Assembly: GCA_036786445.1 (NCBI GenBank) | Contig: DAIQRD010000006.1 | Location: 1-43,058, forward strand | Length of the DNA stretch: 43,058 nt | Source: JAAZMF01 sp036786445 | GTDB taxonomy: Bacteria > Bacillota > Limnochordia > DTU087 | Direction: 5' to 3' | In this document: positions 23,230-32,403 of the stretch, in pieces | How the letters are laid out: each line of letters opens with the position of its first letter | Position numbering within the stretch: the first letter of the stretch is position 1 | Position numbers and translations under genes: made by a program | Notes under the pieces: generated by a model | Database searches by the model: none | What the model saw: the letters and a program-made list of their open reading frames with translations, nothing else | Told to the model about the DNA's origin: nothing

Positions 23230-25350
23230 CTAGCTCGATTCCATGACAACTCCCCGACTATGCATTTTCGCCTGTAGATCAGCCGGAGCATCCATCCTCT
23301 CAAAGCTACCCACCAATTTGCCTTCGATATCCATGGTTTCTTGTCGGAACGCGAAAAGGGGTATTAGCTTCACCATTCCATCTTCCATCCCCTCTACCCA
23401 TGCGATCTCTGTAATCTTGCGGCTGCCATCTCTAAATCTCCCCTGTTGAACAATAATGTCTAGGGCTGCTGCCATCTGTTCCCGGATAGCTATCAACGGC
23501 AGTTCCACGCCCCCCATCATAACCATTGTTTCCAGTCGGGACACGAGATCTCCGGGGGAGTTGGCATGGGCAGTGGCCATGGATCCATCGTGCCCAGTGT
23601 TCATAGCCTGCAACATGTCTAGGGTTTCTGACCCCCGGACCTCACCAATGACGATCCGGTCCGGTCGCATCCGCAGGGCATTTCGTAAGAGCTCCCTGAT
23701 ACCCACCTCGCCCCGGCCCTCTATGTTGGCGGGGCGAGATTCCAAGCGTGCTACATGGGGCTGGCGCAAACGCAGTTCAGCAGCGTCTTCGATGGTGAGT
23801 ACCCGTTCATCGGTAGGTATGAAGCTCGAAAGGACGTTGAGCAATGTAGTTTTCCCTGAGCCAGTTCCCCCGGACACGATCAAATTGAGCCTAGCTCTGA
23901 CACACTTCTCCAGGAAATCCGCCATTGCCTGATTCAGGGAACCGAAGCGGATTAGATCGCTAACACTCAGTGAATCATCGAGGAATTTGCGAATAGTCAG
24001 CATGGGGCCATCCAGAGAAAGAGGCGGGATAATGGCATTCACCCGGGATCCATCGTCCAATCGAGCATCCACCATGGGCGAGCTCTCATCGATTCGCCTG
24101 CCGATGGGAGCAATAATGCGTTCAATGATCTTGGTGACTGCAGCATCATTGGTAAACCGCTTATCACTTAGAATCAGGCGTCCCCGCCGCTCAATGTAGA
24201 TCTGGTTAGCCCCATTGACCATGATCTCGGTGATCTCCGGATCCCGTAGAAGAGTCTCCAAATGGCCCAGACCAAGAATCTCGTCAAGCATCTCTTGGCG
24301 AAATTCCTGTTGTTCCTTTGAGCTCCACACACTGGCTACATTCTCCAAGATCACATCATCGATCACCTTTATTACCATGGCCTTGAGAGATCCCTTTGCA
24401 TTGTTGGTCTCTTCACGAAAATCTAGATGGGTAGGTCCCACATGCTCAATCACCCGTTGGTGTACCAGACCTTGCATGGCTTGGCGAGAAAGCCCGTCAT
24501 CCTCCTGCGAAGGCTCCACCTTGGGGGCTTCAGATCGCATGAAACCGGGGATTAGGGGAAACAACCATCTGCTGGTCGGCGCGGGCAGGGAGCCTCCTGA
24601 CCTACCATCGGTCAGTTCATTTACCATGGATCCCAGTTCTTTGGTCATCTCCAGCGCGGCGGGCTGTGTAAAACCATCCACTCGGCGCCTCCGGTTCGCC
24701 ATTTGCGGAATCACGTGATCGAAAGCCTGACCAATAATGGTTTCCATTTCAGCCACTGTCAAGATCTCTTTGCCAGTCAAGCGGTTGAGCACAATCTGGG
24801 TGTGGCCACTGTATCCCAGGAGGCGCATTAGCTTGGCTAAACCCTTCATATTCTGGAGTGCAGCGGCATCTGGGGTCATCAAGGCATAGATTTTGCTGCT
24901 GATCGGCAACACTGCCAGCACTCGATTATCGAAATTGCTGGCCAAATCCACGATAACAAAATCGAACCTATAGCGGAGCAGATGAATTGCCTTTTCCACA
25001 TGCCCTTCTCGAATGCGCTGCCATTTGTCAGGGGTTAGAGGGGCCGCCAAGAGGCGAATGCCACTGTCGTGGGCCAAAAGATAATGTTCCATAGACTTTG
25101 GGACCACTGTCTCGATATCTGGTACCAGATCAGCAAAACTAGGATCAGCATCCAAACCTAGCGCCAGAGCCAAGTCACTTCCAAGCCGCAAAGTCAGATC
25201 AACCAAAACCACCCTGTATCCCGCTTCTGCCAGCAGCGACGCCAATGCTGTAGAAACAGTTGTCTTGCCTACCCCACCTTTGCTCCCGAAGATGGAGATA
25301 ACCTGCCCCAATACACGGGGGGCCGAAGCTTGTACGGGAATCGCTACCAT
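23230..25350 (-). CDS. Fused CpaE (TadZ) and CpaF (TadA) protein
   Basis: One 706-residue polypeptide joins two Tad proteins that are normally separate. Residues about 15-250 form a MinD/CpaE-type ATPase (deviant Walker A GSKGGVGKTT near 22-31, VLVDLTLRLGSD, DFVIVDLASNFD). After a linker, residues about 315-690 form a CpaF secretion ATPase (EIMVNGANQIYIER, Walker A GGTGSGKTT near 494-502, RIVIGEVRGSE, His box GHDGSMATAHANS). CpaE localises the machine and CpaF drives pilin assembly. The ATG at 25350 has a perfect AGGAGGTG site 7 bases upstream; a TAATG start 12 codons earlier has no such site, and its apparent CRRCG motif is that same site translated. Confidence 0.93.
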   Translation of the reverse strand: MVAIPVQASAPRVLGQVISIFGSKGGVGKTTVSTALASLLAEAGYRVVLVDLTLRLGSDLALALGLDADPSFADLVPDIETVVPKSMEHYLLAHDSGIRLLAAPLTPDKWQRIREGHVEKAIHLLRYRFDFVIVDLASNFDNRVLAVLPISSKIYALMTPDAAALQNMKGLAKLMRLLGYSGHTQIVLNRLTGKEILTVAEMETIIGQAFDHVIPQMANRRRRVDGFTQPAALEMTKELGSMVNELTDGRSGGSLPAPTSRWLFPLIPGFMRSEAPKVEPSQEDDGLSRQAMQGLVHQRVIEHVGPTHLDFREETNNAKGSLKAMVIKVIDDVILENVASVWSSKEQQEFRQEMLDEILGLGHLETLLRDPEITEIMVNGANQIYIERRGRLILSDKRFTNDAAVTKIIERIIAPIGRRIDESSPMVDARLDDGSRVNAIIPPLSLDGPMLTIRKFLDDSLSVSDLIRFGSLNQAMADFLEKCVRARLNLIVSGGTGSGKTTLLNVLSSFIPTDERVLTIEDAAELRLRQPHVARLESRPANIEGRGEVGIRELLRNALRMRPDRIVIGEVRGSETLDMLQAMNTGHDGSMATAHANSPGDLVSRLETMVMMGGVELPLIAIREQMAAALDIIVQQGRFRDGSRKITEIAWVEGMEDGMVKLIPLFAFRQETMDIEGKLVGSFERMDAPADLQAKMHSRGVVMESS

Positions 25351-25385
25351 GTAACCGCACCTCCTGCACGTGAAATTCAGCCGCA

Positions 25386-28331
25386 TTACTGTGGTGGCAA
25401 GATATCAGTCCACAATGGATCATCGTCTTGTAACAGTCTAGGGCTAACGATTACCACCAAGTCAGTCTTTTGGCCAGCCGCAACCTCACTGCGGAATAAG
25501 GCGCCCAAGATGGGCAATTCGCCCAGGAGTGGCACCTGTTTGCGGCGACTACTTTCCTCTTCTGACAAGAGGCCGCCAATGACCAACGCTTTTCCTGGTT
25601 TTATCGCAGCTTGTGTCCTCCAACGCCTAGTACGAATCCCCGGTATCACGGCATCTTCTAGCTGAACGGCGTTTTCCCAATCCAAGGAACTCACCTCAGG
25701 TTCGACCTGCAGGTGTATGCTGCCGTCTGCTTGGATAGTTGGTTTCACTTTGAGGCCGACTCCATAGGGTTTCCATTCTATCCCCAGGTCAGTGGGTATA
25801 GGAATCTCGCCACCGGCCAGAAATTCAGCTGCTTGAGCGTTCTCTGCTAACAAAGATGGAGAGGCCAGAATCCGGGCGTCCCCAGAGCGCAAGAGGCTGA
25901 GTAAGTGGGCTTCAGCCCATATGGGTCCAACAACCAAACCAAAGGCATTGCCCGGGTTTTCTCCCAGGGAATCCTGCCAAGAGTCGCCCTGGGACATAGG
26001 CAGGCTTTCATACCCGGAGTCTTTTGAACCCAGACCAATCCGCCAGTCGAGCCCCACTTCTCTGCCATCACTATGGGATATTTCTAGCATGCACACATCT
26101 ACCCACACTTGCTGGATCTCTTCATGGACTGTCAAGAGATTGTGAAGCGGCATGGCAAAAACAGAGACTGTTGCTTCCGCCTGCTCACGCTCAATCTCAG
26201 ACGAAACCGTCCCCTGCAAAACCAGTATGCCGTCAACATATTGGCATTGGATTGCCGGGTTATCTAGTAAGGACTCCACCAAGGATAGCGCTGGCAGAGG
26301 AGCTGAAGGTGACTCCAGCACAGCTAGTCGGTTGATCCAATGGGGAAATTCTCCATCCATGAGAGCCTGAAGATAAATGGCGTTCTCGGAGGATACTGAT
26401 CCCTCCAATACGATACTAGAGCCCACCTCATACAAATGAACCCCCAAATTCGCTACTTCCTGCAACAAAGGTTCCCAGTTATCTATCTTGTCTTCAACAG
26501 GGTCATCACAGATCTCGATTAGATCGATAACTTCACCAAAGGTGGCAGCAATGGCCGCTGCTTTCATTCTCTGAAATGGAGTATCCACTGTACCTTCCAG
26601 TGCGATAGATCCATTAATGATCCGAACCTGGATGTGCTCAACTCCAATAGCCTTTTCTATCTCTGATGCCCTAGGCGCCCCAGGTTGCTGGTAGTCATGG
26701 GCGGCTACAACTATAGCGTCAATGACTGGATAGCCAAAAGCTTGGGCCAATGCTACAGCCGTTTCTCTTTGATCCTCTGATACCACTTCGCCTCGTAAGA
26801 TCACGGTGTTGCCCACAGCTGTCACGGAAATCGTCTTTGCATCGAGTAAAGATCTCAGATCAGCCAAAGTCAGAGGGGTGAGGCCAGTCTCTTCAATCAA
26901 ATCTATGACTTCGAGACTATACTGACTTGCCAGACTGAGAGCCGCCATGTGTTCTCTAGGAGACAGGGAGCCCTGCAATACTAGACCATCTCCCGCCCAC
27001 CGCACCACAAGACCCGGAATACCGATCTGGGCCTGAATCAGCCTAGCAGAAGATCTAGTCACTTCTTCCGTGGGAATTTGCAGTAGGCTAGATACCTCCA
27101 GGCCCAAAGGCGTACCATAGTCTTTGGCTAGATCTTCTGCTAGTGTCATTAGAGCTGTATCGCTAGCATGGCCTTCGATGATCAGACGCTTCCCCTTCTG
27201 ACTAACTGTGACATTGGAAAGATCCGGCAGCTCCCGTAGTATTCGGCCGAGATGCTCCAGATCGTAATCATGGGTAGGCCATGGCGGGCTCTCCTTGGTA
27301 GTAGCATCGATATGGGTAATACCATGGGTTTCCATAAGACTGATAATGGCACCCTTTTGATGGGGATCAAGGGCTACACCCTCCAACAGTAGAATCTCCC
27401 CTACCCATCTAAGGTTGTAGCCCCACTCATGGCAGAGATTCGCAATATCTTGCAGAATTATGGGTGGCTCCTGCACTGAATCGGTGTCGTCCATCTCCTC
27501 ACGTTGTTCCTCGACCACTTCCGTATCGGAGACAAGTGGCGCTTCCATTACGTGAATCAGATTGAGTACCTCGGGCACGAATTGACGAGCAATCTCTCCG
27601 GCCCGCAAACGCTCGGTAAATAACTCAACAGCCCCCTCGAGGATAACAAGGTCCTTGATCACCTGGACCTTAACCTGGGGCATCCCCAATGCGGCCCGAA
27701 TACCATGCGCGATCAGGGGTGCTTCGGCATCCAGCGTTAGTTCCGTATTGTCATCAACCATAACCAGATCAATGACTGGCTCCCAAAGCGTCCTGACTAG
27801 ATGACCCACAGCCTCCTTGTCGGCACTTGAAGATACAGTGCCTCGGATTACTAGGTACTCTTTCCACCAGCTAGGTTCCACCCCCCACCCCTCCAATAGT
27901 CTCTCTACATGGGTTAGATCGAGAAGTGGCCGACTAGTCACCACTATTTCACGGGTATTTAGGCCATGATCATTCCAGATCATCATGGTGGTGTGTCCGG
28001 CGCTGATACCGATGAGGATGAATGCATCTTCATCTAAGATCTTGATATCGGCCACATTGGGATCACCCACAGCTACCCGCTGTAAGCCCGATGTGACTTG
28101 CAGGGTACTCTCACCTGCATACAAATAGACAACCGATTCATCGAAGGTCTCGGGCTGAGGCGGTGACCCTGGAGCGGCCCAAGCCCGCATTAGACCCCAT
28201 GACCAGATCTGAGCTACTAAATACAGTAAGACCATCAAGCTAGCCAGTCTTGGCTTATCGCCCTTGTATGCTCTATCAGATGCTTCGCCCGAGACCACGA
28301 ACACGAAGTGCAGTGTTTTCCGATGCCGCAA
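25386..28331 (-). CDS. Secretin-like Tad protein (CpaC/RcpA type) with about nine BON-type repeats
   Basis: A 981-residue exported protein. A hydrophobic signal or anchor lies at about 29-53, a pilus-N domain at 65-135 (STLQVTSGLQRVAVGDPNVADI), then about nine diverged BON-like repeats (about 141-193, 205-263, 291-345, 358-415, 430-482, 490-543, 555-607, 620-673, 683-737), each with a core like VILEGTVSS followed by a helix and VIDLI. Residues 738-968 form a secretin domain ending VPLLGELPILGALFRS and LVVIVSPRL. Usual CpaC proteins are near 450 residues with one BON. The TTG start follows GGAGGTGAG by 6 bases. Either an outer-membrane channel with a long stalk, or a wall-spanning structure. 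Confidence 0.88.
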   Translation of the reverse strand: MRHRKTLHFVFVVSGEASDRAYKGDKPRLASLMVLLYLVAQIWSWGLMRAWAAPGSPPQPETFDESVVYLYAGESTLQVTSGLQRVAVGDPNVADIKILDEDAFILIGISAGHTTMMIWNDHGLNTREIVVTSRPLLDLTHVERLLEGWGVEPSWWKEYLVIRGTVSSSADKEAVGHLVRTLWEPVIDLVMVDDNTELTLDAEAPLIAHGIRAALGMPQVKVQVIKDLVILEGAVELFTERLRAGEIARQFVPEVLNLIHVMEAPLVSDTEVVEEQREEMDDTDSVQEPPIILQDIANLCHEWGYNLRWVGEILLLEGVALDPHQKGAIISLMETHGITHIDATTKESPPWPTHDYDLEHLGRILRELPDLSNVTVSQKGKRLIIEGHASDTALMTLAEDLAKDYGTPLGLEVSSLLQIPTEEVTRSSARLIQAQIGIPGLVVRWAGDGLVLQGSLSPREHMAALSLASQYSLEVIDLIEETGLTPLTLADLRSLLDAKTISVTAVGNTVILRGEVVSEDQRETAVALAQAFGYPVIDAIVVAAHDYQQPGAPRASEIEKAIGVEHIQVRIINGSIALEGTVDTPFQRMKAAAIAATFGEVIDLIEICDDPVEDKIDNWEPLLQEVANLGVHLYEVGSSIVLEGSVSSENAIYLQALMDGEFPHWINRLAVLESPSAPLPALSLVESLLDNPAIQCQYVDGILVLQGTVSSEIEREQAEATVSVFAMPLHNLLTVHEEIQQVWVDVCMLEISHSDGREVGLDWRIGLGSKDSGYESLPMSQGDSWQDSLGENPGNAFGLVVGPIWAEAHLLSLLRSGDARILASPSLLAENAQAAEFLAGGEIPIPTDLGIEWKPYGVGLKVKPTIQADGSIHLQVEPEVSSLDWENAVQLEDAVIPGIRTRRWRTQAAIKPGKALVIGGLLSEEESSRRKQVPLLGELPILGALFRSEVAAGQKTDLVVIVSPRLLQDDDPLWTDILPPQ

Positions 28332-28368
28332 TAACAGCTCACCTCCGGCAATTCATTGCGCAACGCGC

Positions 28369-29223
28369 TTACTCCCGTAGAACCTCTTCCATTTCCACAG
28401 ATGAAGCTGTACCTTTGATGACTTCAACTTGCCAACTAGGCAAAGTCTCTCCCGACGGCCCTTGGGCTGCACCCAGTCTCTCAACCGCAGGAGGTTCTAA
28501 GGCCCCTAAGCTGATCTGATGGGACTCATGGCCCAGGATGTCCCGGGTTGTCAAAGCTATATCATTGCTCAGGTGGTGCTCCACCAAACCAGCTGGCCGC
28601 AGGAGCAGTTGTAGAGAACCACTATTACCAAATAGCGCTAACTTCTTGGCTTCGTTGGGAGAAACGGCTAAAACCACAGTCTGCTTTCCTGTCACTCCGC
28701 TGTATGGATCATCATCGGCCACAAGCTCTAGGAGGGTTACGTTCTCTAAGACCAAGAGGCTATGTTCGAGCCCTGTGCGATAGTCAATTAAAGTACCCAG
28801 AATATCTACCTGGCTCCCGGGGCTAAGCTCAGCCTCTAGACCTCCTATCCTAGATACTAGAACTGACACCGCCCGCTCTCCTGCATTCAATTGCCAGACA
28901 AGACCTTGTTCTTCCCGCCCTAGGAGCCGACTACTGAAGATAACCTCTCCAGGTGCAAGGTCAATTGAGCTGAACTGACCCAAGACTGCTTCTATGTCAC
29001 CCACGGCCCCGTGTGGTACTAGGGCAGCTGGCCACGTCCTGCTCTCCACCAATTTGTGTTCTAGTTCTGTGCCCTTGGGTATGGCCGATCTGGCCACTAC
29101 TACTTGGGTGCGAGGTCCCTGCCCAGAGGCCTGCTGCTCTAACTTCTGGATGTATAACCCAGTGAGCCAAGTGCCAAGCGAAGCCAACAGGACTGCCACC
29201 ACTAAGTACCTATATCGAAACAC
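28369..29223 (-). CDS. cpaB: Tad pilus assembly protein CpaB (RcpC), SAF domain
   Basis: A 284-residue membrane-anchored protein: one helix at about 7-26, then an SAF domain (VVVARSAIPKGTELEHKLVE, about 41-100) and the RcpC region with GERAVSVLVSRIGGLEAELSPGSQVDIL (about 133-160) and KQTVVLAVSPNEAKKLALFGNSGSLQLLLRP. CpaB is thought to contact the secretin and the wall. The GTG start lies directly after the preceding gene. The secretin-like gene follows 37 bases later, the usual order. Confidence 0.93.
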   Translation of the reverse strand: MFRYRYLVVAVLLASLGTWLTGLYIQKLEQQASGQGPRTQVVVARSAIPKGTELEHKLVESRTWPAALVPHGAVGDIEAVLGQFSSIDLAPGEVIFSSRLLGREEQGLVWQLNAGERAVSVLVSRIGGLEAELSPGSQVDILGTLIDYRTGLEHSLLVLENVTLLELVADDDPYSGVTGKQTVVLAVSPNEAKKLALFGNSGSLQLLLRPAGLVEHHLSNDIALTTRDILGHESHQISLGALEPPAVERLGAAQGPSGETLPSWQVEVIKGTASSVEMEEVLRE

Positions 29224-29227
29224 ACAA

Positions 29228-30058
29228 TCACCAACCCATCCCCTCCTCTAATCGCATCAAACTGCCGTACTGTAGGACATTGTACACAGTCTCCTCTGCA
29301 TCCCAACGGAAAGGCTCGATATACAGATATAACGGGCTACCTGCCAGATTGAAGCCCATGGTACCTAGCCCCAACCATGGCTGAAATGCCCATTCATCAG
29401 TTCTGGTATAGTGCTCTATGATAACCTGCGGGGAACAGGCTACTTTGAAGCTGTAGGCCGCGTCGGTGAGCAACTTTATGTCGGGAACATAGGCTTTGAC
29501 CAGTCTTGAACCGGGTACTGGCCTCCAGTCCGGGATTGTAGGCCACTGAAGTTCAGCTTCTAGAGGAGGCACATGGGTCAGGATTGCCACATAGGACCAG
29601 ATATCATCGAAAGGGTCATCATTGAATTCATCTTCCTTGTCCACGTGTATGGTTACTTGCCAAGGACCGCGCCTTGCTTTAATCTCCAGCGCTGTTGATG
29701 CCAGATCAATGCTAAGCATCTCAAGGAACTGATCTAGCCCCGGCTCATAATCGTCTAGTGCAATTTCCTTTTGCACGATGTTGACGGTGATCTCATCCCA
29801 GTCTCTTCTAGCCAAATCTGTCAGAACAGCCTGTTCATCTGTCCACCACACACTCCCTGTCTGAATGCGAGACCACTCACTGTTCTCCAGTAACCAACCG
29901 GATTCACCTGCTTGTCCATGAAACACCCACAACGGAGGAGCTATCACATCAGGCGGCTGCAATGTGGCCTCAACTACTAAAGGTGCAGCCAAGAGCATAC
30001 ATAGGATCAAATTGATCGTAGCTAAAGCAAAAGCAATGAACCTCAGCTTCCTATTCAT
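29228..30058 (-). CDS. Unknown exported protein of the tad locus
   Basis: I do not recognise this 276-residue protein. It has an N-terminal membrane or signal segment (about 6-30, FIAFALATINLILCMLLAAPLVV) and a polar remainder rich in Trp and acidic residues, with a low-complexity acidic patch (DKEDEFNDDPFDD near 140). No cysteine pair, catalytic motif or repeat stands out. It lies between tadE and cpaB with 4-base spacings on both sides, so it is firmly part of the pilus operon. A minor pilus-associated or assembly role is an inference from place alone. Confidence 0.7.
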   Translation of the reverse strand: MNRKLRFIAFALATINLILCMLLAAPLVVEATLQPPDVIAPPLWVFHGQAGESGWLLENSEWSRIQTGSVWWTDEQAVLTDLARRDWDEITVNIVQKEIALDDYEPGLDQFLEMLSIDLASTALEIKARRGPWQVTIHVDKEDEFNDDPFDDIWSYVAILTHVPPLEAELQWPTIPDWRPVPGSRLVKAYVPDIKLLTDAAYSFKVACSPQVIIEHYTRTDEWAFQPWLGLGTMGFNLAGSPLYLYIEPFRWDAEETVYNVLQYGSLMRLEEGMGW

Positions 30059-30062
30059 CTGT

Positions 30063-30524
30063 TCACCGACTTTCTAGCAATTGGTCACGGAACTGCCTCA
30101 ACGTCGCAATACTAGGCCAACGACTGTTATCAAGTAGCTCCCGGCCCAAGCTCATGGAAGCTCGGGCAACCGGTGGCTGGCCTAGCCATGTGACATAGGG
30201 CAACACCGGTGGCTGGCATGCTACCTCAACAGTCTCCATGAAGAAACTGGTTCGCAAAGACACTTGGACCGGTTGCTTCTCCATAAATGGGTAACGCTTG
30301 AAATAATCTGACACCTCATCCTGCATCTGTTTTTCACTGCCACCCTGTAGATGGATCTCGGCAGCGTGCCTCACGGCCATATGGACAAGTAGGTTTACTT
30401 GGCACATTATGGACAACTGCAGTACTCCCGCCAACAAGATCAACAATATTGGGGAAATCACCGCCAATTCCACTAACGCCTGTCCCGATTCCAAACGATG
30501 ATTTACTGCCCAACCCTGTTTCAT
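30063..30524 (-). CDS. TadE-like pseudopilin (second copy)
   Basis: A 153-residue protein with the TadE N-terminal signature ESGQALVELAVISPILLILLAGVLQLSIM (about 12-40), where Glu follows the prepilin-peptidase site, and a helix that then leads to a polar globular region with a pair of cysteines possible (VACQPP). The ATG at 30524 follows AAGGAAGGTG and is chosen over a longer GTG reading. TadE and TadG-type proteins are minor pilus components processed by TadV. It lies 80 bases after tadG. Confidence 0.85.
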   Translation of the reverse strand: MKQGWAVNHRLESGQALVELAVISPILLILLAGVLQLSIMCQVNLLVHMAVRHAAEIHLQGGSEKQMQDEVSDYFKRYPFMEKQPVQVSLRTSFFMETVEVACQPPVLPYVTWLGQPPVARASMSLGRELLDNSRWPSIATLRQFRDQLLESR

Positions 30525-30604
30525 TAGCCCACCTTCCTTTAAGGCAGAGGAGATGTTTTCATTCCAGTAGCTCATAGTCCGAGAGCTTCCCAGCACAGGT
30601 TGTT

Positions 30605-31267
30605 TCAGTTCCTTGCTGGCACCTTAGCTAGTGCCCCCCGGAATTTGGGCAATACCAAGCCCCTACCCAAGACAATAGCCTCCGCGGATGTTGTCACAAA
30701 TGGCATAATCCCCAGCGGATAGCTAATCTTGAGAGGCGAAGCTATCCATTTTGGTACCTGCGGTGAAGCAATCGCTGTCACCCGCATGAACCTTTTGCCT
30801 ATGCGCCCCTTCAGTTTATCTCTGTAGGCTAATACGTGGTCCAAAAACTTGATTTCCCTCACTCCTAACTCAGGAGTATGAGTCGGCGTGACGATGGCCC
30901 CATTAGCTAACCCAATCTGCGCTGCCCTAGCAGTGGCTAGTGACGCGGCGCCTTCTATGGCAGCCGCAGCCGTCATATTAGCCACATCTCTAAGAGGCTT
31001 GCCCCAATGGAAAGCTAGCCAAGAGCCACCTCGAGCAATGTTGCCAAGCGCAATGGCATCTAGACTATCAGCCAAGGCCCCGGCTCCCGCTAGAGCAGCG
31101 GCATCAGCAGCGTTTTGCGCCTTAATCTTTGTCACCAGAAGCGCTGATGTGATGTACAGGCCCGCGGCAAAGGCCATGATAGCGCCTAGAGCTAAGAGCA
31201 GGAAGACCATGGCTTGGCCCCTCTCTTCTGGGATCATCTTTGAGATTAAAGGGTAGCGTCTAGTCAT
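30605..31267 (-). CDS. TadG-like protein with N-terminal Tad domain
   Basis: A 220-residue protein with RGQAMVFLLLALGAIMAFAAGLYITSALLVTKIKAQNAADAAALAGA-type sequence (about 16-64), the pilus-N segment of the TadG family, and a 150-residue remainder. Full TadG proteins often carry a C-terminal VWA domain; none is visible here, so this is a short form. The ATG overlaps the preceding tadE stop by one base (TGATG), which implies coupled translation. Confidence 0.82.
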   Translation of the reverse strand: MTRRYPLISKMIPEERGQAMVFLLLALGAIMAFAAGLYITSALLVTKIKAQNAADAAALAGAGALADSLDAIALGNIARGGSWLAFHWGKPLRDVANMTAAAAIEGAASLATARAAQIGLANGAIVTPTHTPELGVREIKFLDHVLAYRDKLKGRIGKRFMRVTAIASPQVPKWIASPLKISYPLGIMPFVTTSAEAIVLGRGLVLPKFRGALAKVPARN

Positions 31268-31707
31268 CAGCGGGGCCTCCCCATGGCGTAATGTACCCGT
31301 TGACGAGCAAAAGCCCTATCGAGATTGCCCAGAAACCCTTTTCGACGTCCCCTTCCTCCAATCAAATCCAGAAATTGCCCCAGAAAACTAACATCCCGTC
31401 CAATCTCCACCTCTACCCGCCCTTGTTTCTTATTGACTGATAGCTCTCGTCCAGTGAGTTTGCGGGTAGTCTGTGAGGCCCAAGTGGGCTCTTTGCGGGA
31501 AATCGCTAGGAAGTTGGCAGCCGTATCCTGGCCGGTCTTTGGATCAGAATCTAGCAAGGCCGTGCGAGCGGCTACGAATGCCGCAAAATGCAGCATCTGG
31601 GACTCAATCGCATGCAAGGTAAAGGCAAGGATTCCCCATATGCAAATAAACAGCAAAGGAAGCACCAAGCAAAACTCCAATAACACTGTGCCTCGATCAT
31701 CTTCCAC
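31267..31707 (-). CDS. TadE-like pseudopilin
   Basis: A 146-residue protein beginning MEDDRGTVLLEFCLVLPLLFICIWGILAF; the short charged leader, a Gly followed by TVLLEF and a long hydrophobic helix are the TadE signature, processed by TadV. The C-terminal half is basic (RRKGFLGNLDRAFARQR). The GTG start follows GGAGGG by 7 bases. It lies 15 bases after tadV and overlaps tadG by one base. With the copy at 30063 it forms a TadE pair flanking TadG. Confidence 0.85.
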   Translation of the reverse strand: MEDDRGTVLLEFCLVLPLLFICIWGILAFTLHAIESQMLHFAAFVAARTALLDSDPKTGQDTAANFLAISRKEPTWASQTTRKLTGRELSVNKKQGRVEVEIGRDVSFLGQFLDLIGGRGRRKGFLGNLDRAFARQRVHYAMGRPR

Positions 31708-31722
31708 CTGCTATCCCTCCGG

Positions 31723-32223
31723 TTAGTTTAGTAGACTAGGCAAAGGCGCCCATCCTAAGGCCAACAAGGCCTGTAACAGCATGGCCCCCAGTGCGTAGCC
31801 TGCAGCGTACGGGACCCATATCGGCCCCCTTGCATCTGCGTTCTCATCCCTAAGGCTTGCCATGGCCAGGCTGACTAGACTAAGAGTTCCACCTGCCAAG
31901 ATACCAGCCCAGAAGACCGCAGTCGCCAGTTTTTGGCCCGCCAAAACACTAACCACCGCCACCAATTTCACGTCGCCTCCCCCCATCCAGCCCTTCTGAA
32001 AACCATAGAAAAACGGATAGGTAAGTAACAGTGCCAACCAAATTGTCCGCAAGAAAGCTTCGAGACCTTCTGCACCTAGTAGAACCAGCCCCACTACGAG
32101 TGCAGGGGCAGTCAGGAAATTGGGAACGATGCGAAAACGCAAGTCATAATAGGCCACTCCCGTCAGCAGCACCAGTAAGGTAATGTGTCTAATAGATTCC
32201 AGCTTATTTGCTATCAGCGCCAT
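31723..32223 (-). CDS. tadV: Prepilin peptidase TadV (CpaA), A24 family
   Basis: This 166-residue polytopic aspartyl protease removes the leader of Flp, TadE and TadF-type pilins. The two catalytic aspartates are Asp27 (YYDLRFRIVPN) and Asp84 (GGGDVK), the latter in the GxGD motif. About six hydrophobic segments are present and no methyltransferase domain, as expected for TadV. The ribosome binding site is weak. It is separated from the flp genes by 180 bases that contain a strong hairpin. Confidence 0.93.
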   Translation of the reverse strand: MALIANKLESIRHITLLVLLTGVAYYDLRFRIVPNFLTAPALVVGLVLLGAEGLEAFLRTIWLALLLTYPFFYGFQKGWMGGGDVKLVAVVSVLAGQKLATAVFWAGILAGGTLSLVSLAMASLRDENADARGPIWVPYAAGYALGAMLLQALLALGWAPLPSLLN

Positions 32224-32287
32224 AGATCCAAACCCGATAACACGTCGTCGACCTCCCCCTTTGTCGAGGCTCTAGCCATCTAGGTGA

Positions 32288-32328
32288 AGATACTGCCCCA
32301 TTGCCTTTATCGCAAAGGGGCAGTATCT
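32288..32328 (-). other. Strong hairpin between flp and tadV
   Basis: Perfect 12-base arms AGATACTGCCCC/GGGGCAGTATCT, then one A-A mismatch and a further TTGC/GCAA pairing around a 7-base loop. No T-run follows on the minus strand. It lies about 75 bases after the flp stop, where it could trim or protect the pilin mRNA and lower expression of downstream tad genes (inference). The rest of 32224-32403 holds nothing I can support. Confidence 0.65.
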
Positions 32329-32403
32329 GTGCCAACTAGGCACTGGTTATCCTAACCCAGGTATGTCCTTATCACCAGCCATGCCCTGAAGAGGTATTTT
32401 ATT

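Noticed and set aside
25351..25386. A CRRCG zinc-like motif at the extended N-terminus of the CpaE-CpaF fusion
   Set aside because: Those codons are the Shine-Dalgarno sequence TGCAGGAGGTGCGG of the downstream ATG; the extension is probably not translated.
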